Source: Vibrio porteresiae DSM 19223 (GTDB lineage Bacteria > Pseudomonadota > Gammaproteobacteria > Enterobacterales > Vibrionaceae). From it: a stretch of DNA of 64,000 bases. Shown here in pieces: positions 28,336-37,383 of the stretch (positions are counted from its first letter, which is position 1; each line of letters opens with the position of its first letter). Under the pieces are notes generated by a model. The model was given only the letters and a program-made list of their open reading frames with translations, was not told where the DNA came from and did not search any database. The translations under genes and the position numbers were made by a program. Location of the stretch: assembly GCF_024347055.1 (NCBI RefSeq), contig NZ_AP024895.1, positions 2,666,001 through 2,730,000 of the forward strand. The letters are read 5' to 3'.

Positions 28336-29511
28336 ATGAAAAAAACGATCTTACATTCTGTTTTGGCGTCTTCTATTGCGCTATCAGCAAGTTTCTCAGG
28401 TTCCGCTGCTGCTTCACCAGTTGTTGTACCAGATGCTCCACAAATCGCCGCTAACGGCTATGTGTTGATGGATTTCCATTCTGGTAAAATTCTCGCGCAA
28501 AAAAATATGGACGAGAAACTTCCGCCAGCCAGTTTGACAAAAATGATGACCAGTTATGTTATCGGTCAAGAATTGAAACGCGGTAACATCAGCAACGATG
28601 ATGACGTTGTTATTAGCCAAAATGCTTGGGCAAAAAACTTCCCTGATTCTTCAAAAATGTTCATTGAAGTAGGCACAACAGTCAAAGTTAGTGACCTAAA
28701 CAAAGGTATCATCATTCAATCAGGTAACGATGCGTGTGTCGCCATGGCAGAGCACATCGCTGGCTCAACGGATGCTTTTGTGGATCTGATGAATGCTTGG
28801 GCGAACACCCTCAACATGAAAGACACACACTACACCAACGTGCATGGTCTGGATGATCCAAATCTTTATACCACTCCACATGATTTGGCCGTATTGGCAC
28901 AAGCCATTATTCGTGATGTACCAAACGAATACAAAATCTACTCTGAGAAAAAATTCACCTACAACGGCATTACTCAATACAACCGTAACGGCTTATTGTG
29001 GGATAAAAGCATGAACGTGGATGGCATGAAAACAGGCCATACAAGTCATGCAGGTTACAACCTTGTTTCTTCAGCAACCGAAGGCCAAATGCGTCTTATC
29101 GCGGTTGTGATGGGTACTAAGAGCTCAAATGCACGTAAAGCAGAGAGCAAAAAACTGTTAGGTTATGGCTTCCGTTTCTTCGAAACGGTTGAGCCACACA
29201 AAAAAGGTGAAACCTTTATCAACGAACGCATTTGGATGGGCGACAAAGATACTGTTGCACTTGGCGTAAACGAAGATACTTATGTAACCTTGCCTCGTGG
29301 TCAAGCAAAAGACCTAACTGCTAACTTTGTACTTGAAAAAGAACTTAAAGCCCCAATTAAGAAAGGCGATGTAGTTGGCAAACTTTTCTACCAAGTTGAT
29401 GGTAAAGACGTTGCTCAGTACCCACTAATGGCACTTGAAGATGTGAATGAAGGTAGCATGTTCAGCCGTCTATGGGACTACATTGTATTGTTGTTCAAAG
29501 GCTTATTCTAA
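28336..29511 (+). CDS. dacA: D-alanyl-D-alanine carboxypeptidase DacA (PBP5 type)
   Basis: The enzyme trims pentapeptides of peptidoglycan in the periplasm. The 391-residue precursor has a signal peptide (ASSIALSASFSGSAAA), the SxxK motif in ASLTKMM, the SGN motif (IQSGNDACVA), KTG (VDGMKTGHTSHAG), and a C-terminal beta domain ending in a probable amphipathic membrane anchor (LWDYIVLLFKGLF). A strong terminator follows. Confidence 0.96.
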   Translation: MKKTILHSVLASSIALSASFSGSAAASPVVVPDAPQIAANGYVLMDFHSGKILAQKNMDEKLPPASLTKMMTSYVIGQELKRGNISNDDDVVISQNAWAKNFPDSSKMFIEVGTTVKVSDLNKGIIIQSGNDACVAMAEHIAGSTDAFVDLMNAWANTLNMKDTHYTNVHGLDDPNLYTTPHDLAVLAQAIIRDVPNEYKIYSEKKFTYNGITQYNRNGLLWDKSMNVDGMKTGHTSHAGYNLVSSATEGQMRLIAVVMGTKSSNARKAESKKLLGYGFRFFETVEPHKKGETFINERIWMGDKDTVALGVNEDTYVTLPRGQAKDLTANFVLEKELKAPIKKGDVVGKLFYQVDGKDVAQYPLMALEDVNEGSMFSRLWDYIVLLFKGLF

Positions 29512-29527
29512 TCGCTTAGATTAAATG

Positions 29528-29556
29528 AAAAAGGCCGCTCTTAGCGGCCTTTTTTG
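29528..29556 (+). terminator. Terminator after dacA
   Basis: AAAGGCCGCT CTT AGCGGCCTTT followed by a T run. Confidence 0.93.
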
Positions 29557-29628
29557 TACCCTTGAGATCCATGCAGAATGGCTGTACTATTCTGCACCGT
29601 TATTTACTGGCAAACCTTGGAGTTTCCT

Positions 29629-29907
29629 ATGTTGACTATCAACTCTGACGCAAAACTAAAAGATCTTCTCGAGTTCCCTTGTTCTTTTACTTACAAAGTA
29701 ATGGGACATGCAAAACCTGAATTGCCAGAGCTCGTTTTAGAAGTGATTCAACGTCATGCTCCAGGCGACTACAACCCACGTGTAAAACCAAGTGGTAAAG
29801 GCAACTATCACTCAGTATCAGTGACCATCACAGCCACCTCTATTGAGCAAGTTGAAATCCTTTATAAAGAACTTGGTGACATTGAGATCGTACGTTTAGT
29901 TCTGTAG
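29629..29907 (+). CDS. ybeD: YbeD (DUF493/UPF0250) family protein
   Basis: The 92-residue protein has the ACT-like fold sequence of the UPF0250 family (LLEFPCSFTYKVMGHAKPEL and VSVTITATSIEQVEILYKEL). Function is not established; its conserved place between dacA and lipB is the main clue. I use ATG 29629, with GGAG 8 nt upstream, rather than an upstream ATG at 29578 inside the promoter region. Confidence 0.9.
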   Translation: MLTINSDAKLKDLLEFPCSFTYKVMGHAKPELPELVLEVIQRHAPGDYNPRVKPSGKGNYHSVSVTITATSIEQVEILYKELGDIEIVRLVL

Positions 29908-29945
29908 TTTCTTCAATTATATTTGATAAAACTCAACTTTATTTT

Positions 29946-29967
29946 AAAGCAGCTTTCGCTGCTTTTT
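29946..29967 (+). terminator. Terminator after ybeD
   Basis: AAAGCAGC TTTC GCTGCTTTTT, 38 nt past the ybeD stop. Confidence 0.88.
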
Positions 29968-30083
29968 CTATATAATTCAGTTGGTTAATTAAATTACGTT
30001 TCACAAGTGTTAAAAAAAAGCGACATAAAAAGTAGTTCAAATCGTCTATCCAGTTTATAATCCAAAAACTTTATATAAGAGCG

Positions 30084-30749
30084 ATGGACAATAGAATGGA
30101 TAGTGAGCTGGTCGTCAGACATTTAGGTCGTCAGGACTACCTACCTATTTGGCAAGACATGCATGATTTCACCGACCAACGAGATGACAATACTCGTGAT
30201 GAAATCTGGCTAGTCGAGCACAACCCAGTGTTTACACAAGGGCAAGCTGGCAAAGCTGAGCACCTTCTCAATACTGGTGACATTCCTGTTATTCAAAGTG
30301 ACCGTGGCGGTCAAGTCACCTATCATGGTCCAGGTCAAATCGTTGCTTATTTTTTAATTAACCTACGTCGTAAGAAACTTGGGGTACGTGAGCTGGTAAC
30401 CGACATTGAAACATTGGTTATCAATACCCTAAAACATTACGACATAGAATCTGCTGCTAAACCGGATGCCCCTGGTGTCTATGTGGACGGACGTAAAATC
30501 TGCTCACTTGGTCTGCGCATTCGTAGAGGTTGTTCCTTCCACGGATTGGCACTCAATGTCAGTATGGACCTATCTCCTTTCTTGCGTATCAACCCATGTG
30601 GTTATGCAGGGCTTGAAATGGTGCAAGTGAGTGACCTTAACGGACCAACGACAGTAGCAGACGTTGAAACACTATTAGTAAAAGAGCTCGTAAACCTTTT
30701 GGGCTACGAGAAAGTTGAATTCAGCACAGAAGCCTATAATCATGAGTAA
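30084..30749 (+). CDS. lipB: Octanoyl-ACP:protein N-octanoyltransferase LipB
   Basis: LipB transfers octanoate from acyl carrier protein to lipoyl domains. The 221-residue product has RGGQVTYHGPGQ, the active-site lysine region GRKICSLGLRIRRG and the catalytic cysteine in INPCGYAGLEM. The start at 30084 follows AAGAGCG; an in-frame ATG at 30096 is an alternative. The stop overlaps the lipA start by 8 nt. Confidence 0.96.
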   Translation: MDNRMDSELVVRHLGRQDYLPIWQDMHDFTDQRDDNTRDEIWLVEHNPVFTQGQAGKAEHLLNTGDIPVIQSDRGGQVTYHGPGQIVAYFLINLRRKKLGVRELVTDIETLVINTLKHYDIESAAKPDAPGVYVDGRKICSLGLRIRRGCSFHGLALNVSMDLSPFLRINPCGYAGLEMVQVSDLNGPTTVADVETLLVKELVNLLGYEKVEFSTEAYNHE

Positions 30750-31707
30750 ACCAATTCAGATGGAACGAGGCGTCAAATACCGCGACGCTGAGAAGATGGC
30801 ACTGATTCCAGTTAAAAACATGCCAACTGAACAAACTGAGGTTTTACGTAAACCTGAGTGGATGAAAATCAAACTGCCATCCGATAGCCAACGAATCAAG
30901 GACATCAAGTCCGCAATGCGCAAGAATAACCTTCACTCTGTATGTGAAGAAGCCTCTTGCCCTAACCTAGCTGAGTGTTTTAACCACGGTACAGCTACGT
31001 TCATGATTCTAGGTGCGATTTGTACTCGTCGTTGTCCTTTCTGTGACGTTGCTCATGGCCGCCCACTGACGCCTGATGCTCAAGAACCGAAAAAATTGGC
31101 TCAAACCATCAAAGACATGAACCTTAAATACGTTGTTATCACGTCGGTAGACCGTGATGACCTACGTGATGGTGGCGCACAGCACTTTGCTGATTGTAAC
31201 CGTGAAATTCGTGCATTGAATCCAACCATCCGTATCGAAACACTGGTTCCAGACTTCCGTGGTCGCATGGATACAGCATTAGAACTGCTGAAAGACAACC
31301 CACCAGATGTGTTTAACCACAACTTGGAAACCGCACCACGCTTGTATCGTAAAGCTCGCCCAGGCGCGAACTACAAATGGTCACTTGAATTACTACAAAA
31401 ATTCAAAGAACAACACCCAGATATTCCAACTAAATCAGGGATCATGATGGGTCTTGGAGAAACCAAAGAAGAGATCATTGAAGTCCTTAAAGATCTTCGT
31501 TCACACGGCGTAACCATGCTGACTCTAGGCCAATATCTCGCGCCAAGTCGTCACCACTTACCTGTGGCTCGCTACGTGCCACCCGCTGAGTTTGATGAAC
31601 TGAAAGAGATTGCCCTTGACCTAGGCTTTACTCATGCCGCTTGTGGCCCATTTGTTCGTTCTTCTTACCATGCAGATCTACAAGCTCAAGGCATGGAAGT
31701 AAAATAG
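30742..31707 (+). CDS. lipA: Lipoyl synthase LipA
   Basis: LipA is a radical-SAM enzyme inserting two sulfurs into the octanoyl chain. The 321-residue protein shows both iron-sulfur sites: the auxiliary cluster cysteines in SVCEEASCPNLAECF and the radical-SAM triad CTRRCPFC. ATG 30742 gives the normal N-terminus and overlaps lipB (ATGAGTAA), indicating translational coupling. A terminator follows at 31729. Confidence 0.97.
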   Translation: MSKPIQMERGVKYRDAEKMALIPVKNMPTEQTEVLRKPEWMKIKLPSDSQRIKDIKSAMRKNNLHSVCEEASCPNLAECFNHGTATFMILGAICTRRCPFCDVAHGRPLTPDAQEPKKLAQTIKDMNLKYVVITSVDRDDLRDGGAQHFADCNREIRALNPTIRIETLVPDFRGRMDTALELLKDNPPDVFNHNLETAPRLYRKARPGANYKWSLELLQKFKEQHPDIPTKSGIMMGLGETKEEIIEVLKDLRSHGVTMLTLGQYLAPSRHHLPVARYVPPAEFDELKEIALDLGFTHAACGPFVRSSYHADLQAQGMEVK

Positions 31708-31728
31708 TCGATACATCTAACGATGCAC

Positions 31729-31763
31729 AAAAGCCGATATGGAATCCATATCGGCTTTTTTAT
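31729..31763 (+). terminator. Terminator after lipA
   Basis: AAGCCGATATGGA and TCCATATCGGCTT form a near-perfect palindrome followed by TTTTTATTTT. Confidence 0.92.
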
Positions 31764-31862
31764 TTTCGAGACACGCTATAGTTGCAGCTTCTTTGTAAGT
31801 TTTATACGCTGTTCGTGGCTTTGACTAAAATAAAGAGAACAGACAACGTAAAGGAATCCATT

Positions 31863-32189
31863 ATGAACAAAATGGGACTCGTGGCGATCTTGGTAGCCGG
31901 CGGTTTAGCTGGATGCGCATCTAACGAGCAGAGAGACAATTATCAAGAAGCTTCATTTGAACTGTGTAACACCAGCGTCAAAGTGTACTCAGTCAGTGAC
32001 GACGGACGTGTTCGCATCGTTTGTGAAGATGGATCTAAATTCTCACTCCAGAGCGAACAAACCTTAGAGACGATGCGTGACATTAACGCAGATTACTGCT
32101 CTGGTGAAGGTTTGGGTAAATTCTCTGAAAGCAGCAACTACTACATGTTCCAATGTAAATCGGGAGCACTGCTTAGCGTAGCTAAGTAA
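31863..32189 (+). CDS. Small putative lipoprotein, function unknown
   Basis: The 108-residue product begins with a lysine, a short hydrophobic segment and the lipobox LAGGLAGCAS, so it is probably lipidated and exported. The mature part has four further cysteines (ELCNTS, RIVCEDG, DYCSGEG, FQCKSG), enough for two disulfides. AAAGGA precedes ATG 31863. The open frame runs upstream to 31782 but that part is not protein-like. It stands alone between two terminators. I do not recognise a family. Confidence 0.8.
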   Translation: MNKMGLVAILVAGGLAGCASNEQRDNYQEASFELCNTSVKVYSVSDDGRVRIVCEDGSKFSLQSEQTLETMRDINADYCSGEGLGKFSESSNYYMFQCKSGALLSVAK

Positions 32190-32228
32190 TCTAGTAGGTA
32201 CTGGTCAAACAACAAATTCCAAATACGT

Positions 32229-32257
32229 AAAAGGCCCGCATAATATGCGGGCCTTTT
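32229..32257 (+). terminator. Bidirectional terminator between the lipoprotein gene and glyA
   Basis: AAAAGGCCCGCATA and TATGCGGGCCTTTT form a long perfect stem with flanking A and T tracts, so it can work for both converging genes. Confidence 0.92.
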
Positions 32258-32280
32258 CATTATCAGCTAAGTGTTGGCAA

Positions 32281-33531
32281 TTAAGCGTAAACAGGTAGAC
32301 GTTTACAGATATCCAATACTTTCTGTTTAGTTGCATCGATCACTGATTGGTCGTTGATGTTATCTAGAACATCACACATCCAGTTTGCTAGATCTTTAGC
32401 ATCTTGGATATCGAAACCACGACGAGTGATTGATGGTGTACCAACACGGATACCTGAAGTCACGAATGGGCTACGAGGATCGTTTGGTACTGAGTTTTTG
32501 TTCACAGTGATGTTTGCTGCACCTAGTGCTGCATCTGCTTCTTTACCAGTGATGTTTTTGTCGATCAGGTCAACAAGGAATAGGTGGTTTTCAGTGCTGT
32601 TAGACACAATTTTGTAACCACGTTCTTGGAATTGAGCAACCATCGCTTTTGCGTTTGCAACAACACGTTCTTGGTAAGCTTTGAATTCTGGTTCCATTGC
32701 TTCTTTGAATGCTACCGCTTTTGCTGCGATAACGTGCATCAAAGGACCACCTTGGCCGCCAGGGAACACTGCAGAATTCAGTTTTTTGTACATCTCTTCG
32801 CCAGCATTAGACAGGATCAAACCACCACGTGGGCCTGCTAATGTTTTGTGAGTTGTAGTTGTAACAACGTCAGCAAATGGGATTGGGCTTGGGTATACAC
32901 CAGCAGCAACAAGACCTGCTACGTGAGCCATATCAACGAATAGGTAAGCACCTACTTTGTCCGCGATTTCACGCATGCGTTTCCAATCAACGATTTGTGA
33001 GTATGCAGAGAAACCACCGATGATCATTTTTGGCTGATGTTTTACTGCCAACGCTTCCATTTCATCGTAGTTGATTTGACCATCTTCATCGATGCCGTAA
33101 GGAATCACATTGTAGTGTTTACCAGAGAAGTTAACTGGTGAACCGTGAGTCAAGTGACCGCCGTGTGCAAGGCTCATACCTAGAACGGTATCGCCTGGGT
33201 TCAACAAAGCCATGTAAACAGCGCTGTTTGCTTGTGAACCAGAGTGTGGTTGAACGTTCGCGTATTCACAACCGAACAGTTGGCAAGCACGGTCAATAGC
33301 TAGCGCTTCTGCTTTATCAACATACTCACAGCCGCCGTAGTAACGTTTACCAGGATAACCTTCTGCGTATTTGTTGGTAAGCTGAGAACCTTGAGCTTCC
33401 ATTACACGCGGACTGGTGTAGTTTTCAGAAGCGATAAGTTCAATGTGCTCTTCCTGACGAAGAGTTTCTTCCTGGATGGCAGCGTATAGCTCCGGATCGT
33501 AATCAGCGATGTTCATATCACGCTTAAGCAT
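32281..33531 (-). CDS. glyA: Serine hydroxymethyltransferase
   Basis: GlyA interconverts serine and glycine and loads one-carbon units on tetrahydrofolate. The 416-residue protein has the pyridoxal phosphate lysine in VTTTTHKTLAGPRGG and the N-terminal ELIASENYTS signature. I start at ATG 33531 (MLKRDMNIADYD), with AGGAG 7 nt upstream; a frame extending to 33582 lacks support. A PurR operator lies 59 nt before the start, as expected for a gene supplying purine synthesis. Confidence 0.97.
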   Translation of the reverse strand: MLKRDMNIADYDPELYAAIQEETLRQEEHIELIASENYTSPRVMEAQGSQLTNKYAEGYPGKRYYGGCEYVDKAEALAIDRACQLFGCEYANVQPHSGSQANSAVYMALLNPGDTVLGMSLAHGGHLTHGSPVNFSGKHYNVIPYGIDEDGQINYDEMEALAVKHQPKMIIGGFSAYSQIVDWKRMREIADKVGAYLFVDMAHVAGLVAAGVYPSPIPFADVVTTTTHKTLAGPRGGLILSNAGEEMYKKLNSAVFPGGQGGPLMHVIAAKAVAFKEAMEPEFKAYQERVVANAKAMVAQFQERGYKIVSNSTENHLFLVDLIDKNITGKEADAALGAANITVNKNSVPNDPRSPFVTSGIRVGTPSITRRGFDIQDAKDLANWMCDVLDNINDQSVIDATKQKVLDICKRLPVYA

Positions 33532-33589
33532 CTGTATCTCCTGACTCAGACTAACTGAAAGTATGGGGAAAAAACCGCACAATGACTAA

Positions 33590-33605
33590 ACGCAAACGTT
33601 TTCGT
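33590..33605. promoter_or_regulatory. PurR operator upstream of glyA
   Basis: ACGCAAACGTTTTCGT matches the 16-bp PurR palindrome with the CG centre and differs from a perfect palindrome at one position. E. coli glyA is PurR-controlled, which supports the call. The 336-bp gap between glyA and the yitT-family gene otherwise contains a short inverted repeat (TTCATAA/TTTATGAA, about 33710-33727) and no other feature I can name. Confidence 0.85.
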
Positions 33606-33867
33606 CACCGCAATGGCGCGCATTCTACATAATTTGATCTGTATCATAAAGAACATTTTTACGAATTTATTATGCAGTTTTTTCATATTGATGGATGAAC
33701 AGTTTCATAACCCTTTATGAATCGGCAGATAGGGCCTGAAGTGTCAATTATTTCGCTTTACACCCTGTAAAACGCTCGTTACATAGGTTTACCCTAATTT
33801 CCCTTCTCTATCTACCGAAAAAATCGTGTTTTTATTACTATCCGTCCATTCTGGTCAATTATTCACA

Positions 33868-34473
33868 ATGTTAATGGAAAAACACTCACTCAAAGAAGAC
33901 GCGATTGCGATTTTGACAGGTTCAATCATTACCGCTCAAGGCGTATTTTTCTTACAATCGGCTCACCTGCTCACGGGTGGCACAGCAGGTTTATCTCTTC
34001 TACTGGCTCAACTACTGCCTTGGAGCTTTGGGACACTCTATTTTGTGACCAATCTACCCTTCTATGTCCTTGCTTGGCGTCGTTTTGGTGGTGCGTTTGC
34101 TCTCAACAGCGTTATCGCGGGAGCTTTAGTTGCTGTATTTACCGATCAGTTGCGCCATTTAATTCATTTGGATGTGGTCAATGAATTCTATTGCGCTCTC
34201 GCTGGCGGGCTATTTATGGGGCTAGGGATGCTCATTTTATTCCGGCATCGCTCCAGTTTGGGTGGCTTTAACGTGATGTGTCTTGCCATTCAAGACAAAT
34301 GGGGAATATCGGTTGGAAAAACCCAAGTCGTGATCGACTGTTCTATTCTTATCGTTTCGTTCTTCTATGTTAGCCCATGGCTACTAATGCTATCCGTCGC
34401 TGGCGCGATCTTAGTCAATATGGTGTTGGGTATGAATCACAAGCCCACTCGCTATACCGTTCGTTACAGTTAA
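33868..34473 (+). CDS. YitT-family membrane protein
   Basis: The roughly 201-residue protein has five to six hydrophobic segments (for example AIAILTGSIITAQGVFFLQ, FYCALAGGLFMGLGMLILF, LLMLSVAGAILVNMVLG) and the family signature LTGGTAGLSLLL. YitT proteins (DUF161) are inner-membrane proteins of unknown function. The start is uncertain: ATG 33868, ATG 33874 or a GTG at 33826 are possible and none has a good ribosome site. A terminator follows. Confidence 0.8.
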   Translation: MLMEKHSLKEDAIAILTGSIITAQGVFFLQSAHLLTGGTAGLSLLLAQLLPWSFGTLYFVTNLPFYVLAWRRFGGAFALNSVIAGALVAVFTDQLRHLIHLDVVNEFYCALAGGLFMGLGMLILFRHRSSLGGFNVMCLAIQDKWGISVGKTQVVIDCSILIVSFFYVSPWLLMLSVAGAILVNMVLGMNHKPTRYTVRYS

Positions 34474-34506
34474 GCATCCTATCCATCTCTCTATTTCACC
34501 AATCAG

Positions 34507-34538
34507 AGCGAAGTGTGACCAAAGCACTTCGCTTTTTA
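34507..34538 (+). terminator. Terminator after the yitT-family gene
   Basis: AGCGAAGTG and CACTTCGCT pair around a nine-base loop, followed by TTTTT. Confidence 0.88.
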
Positions 34539-34696
34539 ATATTGTTAAAGTATTTACTGGCACCACTTCAGATCATGCCAATCACAAATCACTGAAAGAA
34601 AACAATTCGTTGGCACAAGGAAACGCCACAAAATGGTTAATTACTCCCTTCTTTGCCCAAAAAGCCAGCATTCAATTCAAAATGATAAAAAAAGGG

Positions 34697-34724
34697 TTTA
34701 CAGCTCCAAACAGTTTGCTATGAT
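34697..34724 (+). promoter_or_regulatory. Promoter of the tRNA-Tyr cluster
   Basis: TTTACA (34697-34702) and TATGAT (34719-34724) are spaced 16 nt apart and followed by the GC-rich discriminator GCGCTCCGC, the pattern of growth-rate-controlled stable RNA promoters. Apart from this and the terminator at 34507, the 308-bp gap before the first tRNA holds nothing I can identify. Confidence 0.75.
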
Positions 34725-34781
34725 GCGCTCCGCACTTGAGGGATGAGTTGGGAAAACATCACTTAAGTATAAAAATACCCT

Positions 34782-34866
<85 letters not shown>

Positions 34867-34953
34867 TATTCTTCTCTTCGTGAGAAAAACTTGATTGAAC
34901 GTGTTGGGAAAACCTCAGTCAAGCTTATTCTGTTAAAGAATAGGAAAACCCCT

Positions 34954-35038
<85 letters not shown>

Positions 35039-35125
35039 TATTCTTCTCCTCGTGAGAAAAACTTGATTGAACGTGTTGGGAAAACCTCAATCAAGCTTAT
35101 TCTGTAAAAGAATAGGAAAACCCCT

Positions 35126-35210
<85 letters not shown>

Positions 35211-35297
35211 TATTCTTCTCTTCGTGAGAAAAACTTGATTGAACGTGTTGGGAAAACCTCAATCAAGCTTATTCTGTAAAAGAATAGGAAAACCCCT

Positions 35298-35382
<85 letters not shown>

Positions 35383-35388
35383 TATTGC

Positions 35389-35417
35389 AAAAGCCAGCTC
35401 ATCGAGTTGGCTTTTTT
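35389..35417 (+). terminator. Terminator of the tRNA-Tyr cluster
   Basis: AAGCCAGCTC ATC GAGTTGGCTT with one G-T pair, followed by TTTT. Confidence 0.9.
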
Positions 35418-35501
35418 GCTTTCTAGTATCGCGATTTAATTCATCGAATCCATTCACATACAAGATGTGCAGCTTAGTCATTGATTCTGAGTCCAATCAA
35501 T

Positions 35502-35524
35502 AAAAAAGGCCACCTTAGGTGACC
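35502..35524 (-). terminator. Terminator after gmhB
   Basis: On the minus strand AGGTCACC TAA GGTGGCCT is followed by TTTTTTATT, 20 nt past the gmhB stop. Confidence 0.85.
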
Positions 35525-35544
35525 TCTCTCTGAAGCAGATTCTG

Positions 35545-36096
35545 TTACTTCTGCAAATACGCAGGAACATCAGCAATGCTGTTCAATACTGCCGTTGCAA
35601 GTGCTTCACCTTGCTCAGTCACAGGCTTGCCCGTACGTACCAGAATTTTAGTACCAACGCCGGCTGCTTCAGCCGCCATCAAGTCTTCTGCTTTATCGCC
35701 TACCATAACGGACTTTGCCATATCAATTTTTAGGTAGTCACGAGCAGAGATAAACATGCCTGGCTTTGGCTTACGACAATCACAATCTTGCTTATATTCG
35801 CCAATGCCATGTTCTGGATGATGTGGGCAGTAGTAAATACCGTCAAACTCCACACCATTGTCTTCAAAGTTCCAGTCCATCCATTGCGTTAGAGATAAAA
35901 AACGATCTTCACTATAAATCCCACGCGCAATACCCGCTTGGTTAGTTACCAATACAAGCAGATACCCCATTTGCTGCAATTTCTTCGTTGCCTCAAATAC
36001 CCCTTCGATAAATTCGAAGTCGTGCTCGTCATGCACATAACCATGATCGACGTTAATTACGCCATCACGGTCCAAAAACACCGCTGGTTTAGCCAA
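35545..36096 (-). CDS. gmhB: D-glycero-beta-D-manno-heptose-1,7-bisphosphate 7-phosphatase
   Basis: GmhB dephosphorylates heptose bisphosphate on the route to ADP-heptose for the lipopolysaccharide core. The 183-residue HAD-family protein has the nucleophile motif FLDRDGVIN, the threonine motif LVLVTNQAGIARG, a zinc site (CPHHPEHG and DCDCRKPKPG) and the acidic motif MVGDKAEDL. It is divergent from metNIQ. Confidence 0.95.
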   Translation of the reverse strand: MAKPAVFLDRDGVINVDHGYVHDEHDFEFIEGVFEATKKLQQMGYLLVLVTNQAGIARGIYSEDRFLSLTQWMDWNFEDNGVEFDGIYYCPHHPEHGIGEYKQDCDCRKPKPGMFISARDYLKIDMAKSVMVGDKAEDLMAAEAAGVGTKILVRTGKPVTEQGEALATAVLNSIADVPAYLQK

Positions 36097-36195
36097 AACT
36101 ACTCTCGCTATTGAGTGAATATAGAGGAATTATTGCATAGCTTATTTCTTTCATCACTATCAAATTGCTTTCTGTTATAGCCAAATTAAGGTTTT

Positions 36196-36211
36196 AGACG
36201 TCTAGACGTCA
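36196..36211. promoter_or_regulatory. Tandem MET boxes (MetJ operator) upstream of metN
   Basis: AGACGTCT is followed at once by AGACGTCA, two adjacent 8-bp MET boxes with 8/8 and 7/8 identity to the consensus. MetJ with S-adenosylmethionine binds such pairs. They lie 10 bp upstream of the probable -35 element of metN, in the position expected for repression of methionine uptake. Confidence 0.92.
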
Positions 36212-36220
36212 AAATATCTA

Positions 36221-36249
36221 TTGACTTGAATGGCGAGAAACCATAGCAT
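36221..36249 (+). promoter_or_regulatory. Probable metNIQ promoter
   Basis: TTGACT (36221-36226) and TAGCAT (36244-36249) with 17-nt spacing, directly after the MET boxes. The leader to the metN start is about 90 nt. Confidence 0.65.
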
Positions 36250-36345
36250 CATCATCCAAGTTTTAAGGTTTACAAGACAATATTCTGTGGCACAACGCTT
36301 TCAGAATGGGTTTGCTAGCAAACCGTTCCCTGCACAGGTTTTCGA

Positions 36346-37383
36346 ATGATTGAAATAAGTAATGTTAACAAGGTGTTTTTACAGGGCGAAAAGGAAATTC
36401 ACGCGCTGAAAAACATCAATCTCACAATTCCACAAGGCACCATTTTTGGTGTTATCGGCTCATCAGGTGCAGGGAAAAGTACGCTGATCCGTTGTGTGAA
36501 TATGTTAGAGCGCCCAACCTCAGGTTCTGTCGTCGTCGACGGCGTTGATCTGACTCAGCTGAGTTCGGCAGAACTTTCTGCTGCACGTCGTAACATCGGC
36601 ATGATTTTTCAGCACTTTAACTTACTTTCATCACGTACGGTATTCGATAACGTAGCACTACCACTTGAGCTTGCAGGCAAAGATGAGAAAGTCATCGCCA
36701 GTAAAGTGAACGAGCTACTTGAACTGGTTGGCCTAGCGGATAAAAAAGAGAGCTATCCATCCAATTTAAGTGGTGGTCAGAAACAGCGTGTGGCAATAGC
36801 TCGTGCATTAGCTAGCGATCCAAAAGTATTGCTATGTGATGAAGCAACCAGCGCGCTTGACCCAGCAACAACGCAATCGATTCTCGAGCTACTTAAAGAG
36901 ATTAACCGCCGTTTAAACATCACTATGTTGCTGATTACCCATGAAATGGATGTAGTAAAAAGCATCTGTCATGAAGTGGCGATCATCGGTGGTGGTGAGT
37001 TGGTTGAGAAAGGCACTGTCGGCGATATCTTTGCTTATCCAAAAACAGAGTTGGCGCATCAATTTATTCGCTCAACACTCAATCTTTCTATTCCAGATGA
37101 CTTCGCTGACCGTCTTCTTGCTGAGCATGTCGCGGGCACGCATCCTCTGGTTCGTTTGGAATTCACTGGTGCCAGTGTTGATATTCCATTGGTTTCTCAA
37201 GTATCACGTAAGTTCAATATCGACGTAAGTATTCTGAATTCTGATCTCGATTACGCTGGCGGTGTTAAGTTCGGCATGATGGTCGCAGAGATTCTTGGTG
37301 ACAAAGAAAATACAGAAGCAGCAATTCAGTTTATTCGTGATAACAAGGTAAAAGTTGAGGTACTTGGTTATGTCAATGCATGA
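36346..37383 (+). CDS. metN: Methionine ABC transporter ATPase MetN
   Basis: MetN powers methionine import. The 345-residue protein has Walker A (GSSGAGKST), the ABC signature LSGGQKQRVAIARAL, Walker B (VLLCDEATSALD) and, from about residue 265, the C-terminal NIL domain that binds methionine and inhibits transport. The metI start lies within its last codons. MET boxes upstream indicate MetJ control. Confidence 0.97.
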   Translation: MIEISNVNKVFLQGEKEIHALKNINLTIPQGTIFGVIGSSGAGKSTLIRCVNMLERPTSGSVVVDGVDLTQLSSAELSAARRNIGMIFQHFNLLSSRTVFDNVALPLELAGKDEKVIASKVNELLELVGLADKKESYPSNLSGGQKQRVAIARALASDPKVLLCDEATSALDPATTQSILELLKEINRRLNITMLLITHEMDVVKSICHEVAIIGGGELVEKGTVGDIFAYPKTELAHQFIRSTLNLSIPDDFADRLLAEHVAGTHPLVRLEFTGASVDIPLVSQVSRKFNIDVSILNSDLDYAGGVKFGMMVAEILGDKENTEAAIQFIRDNKVKVEVLGYVNA

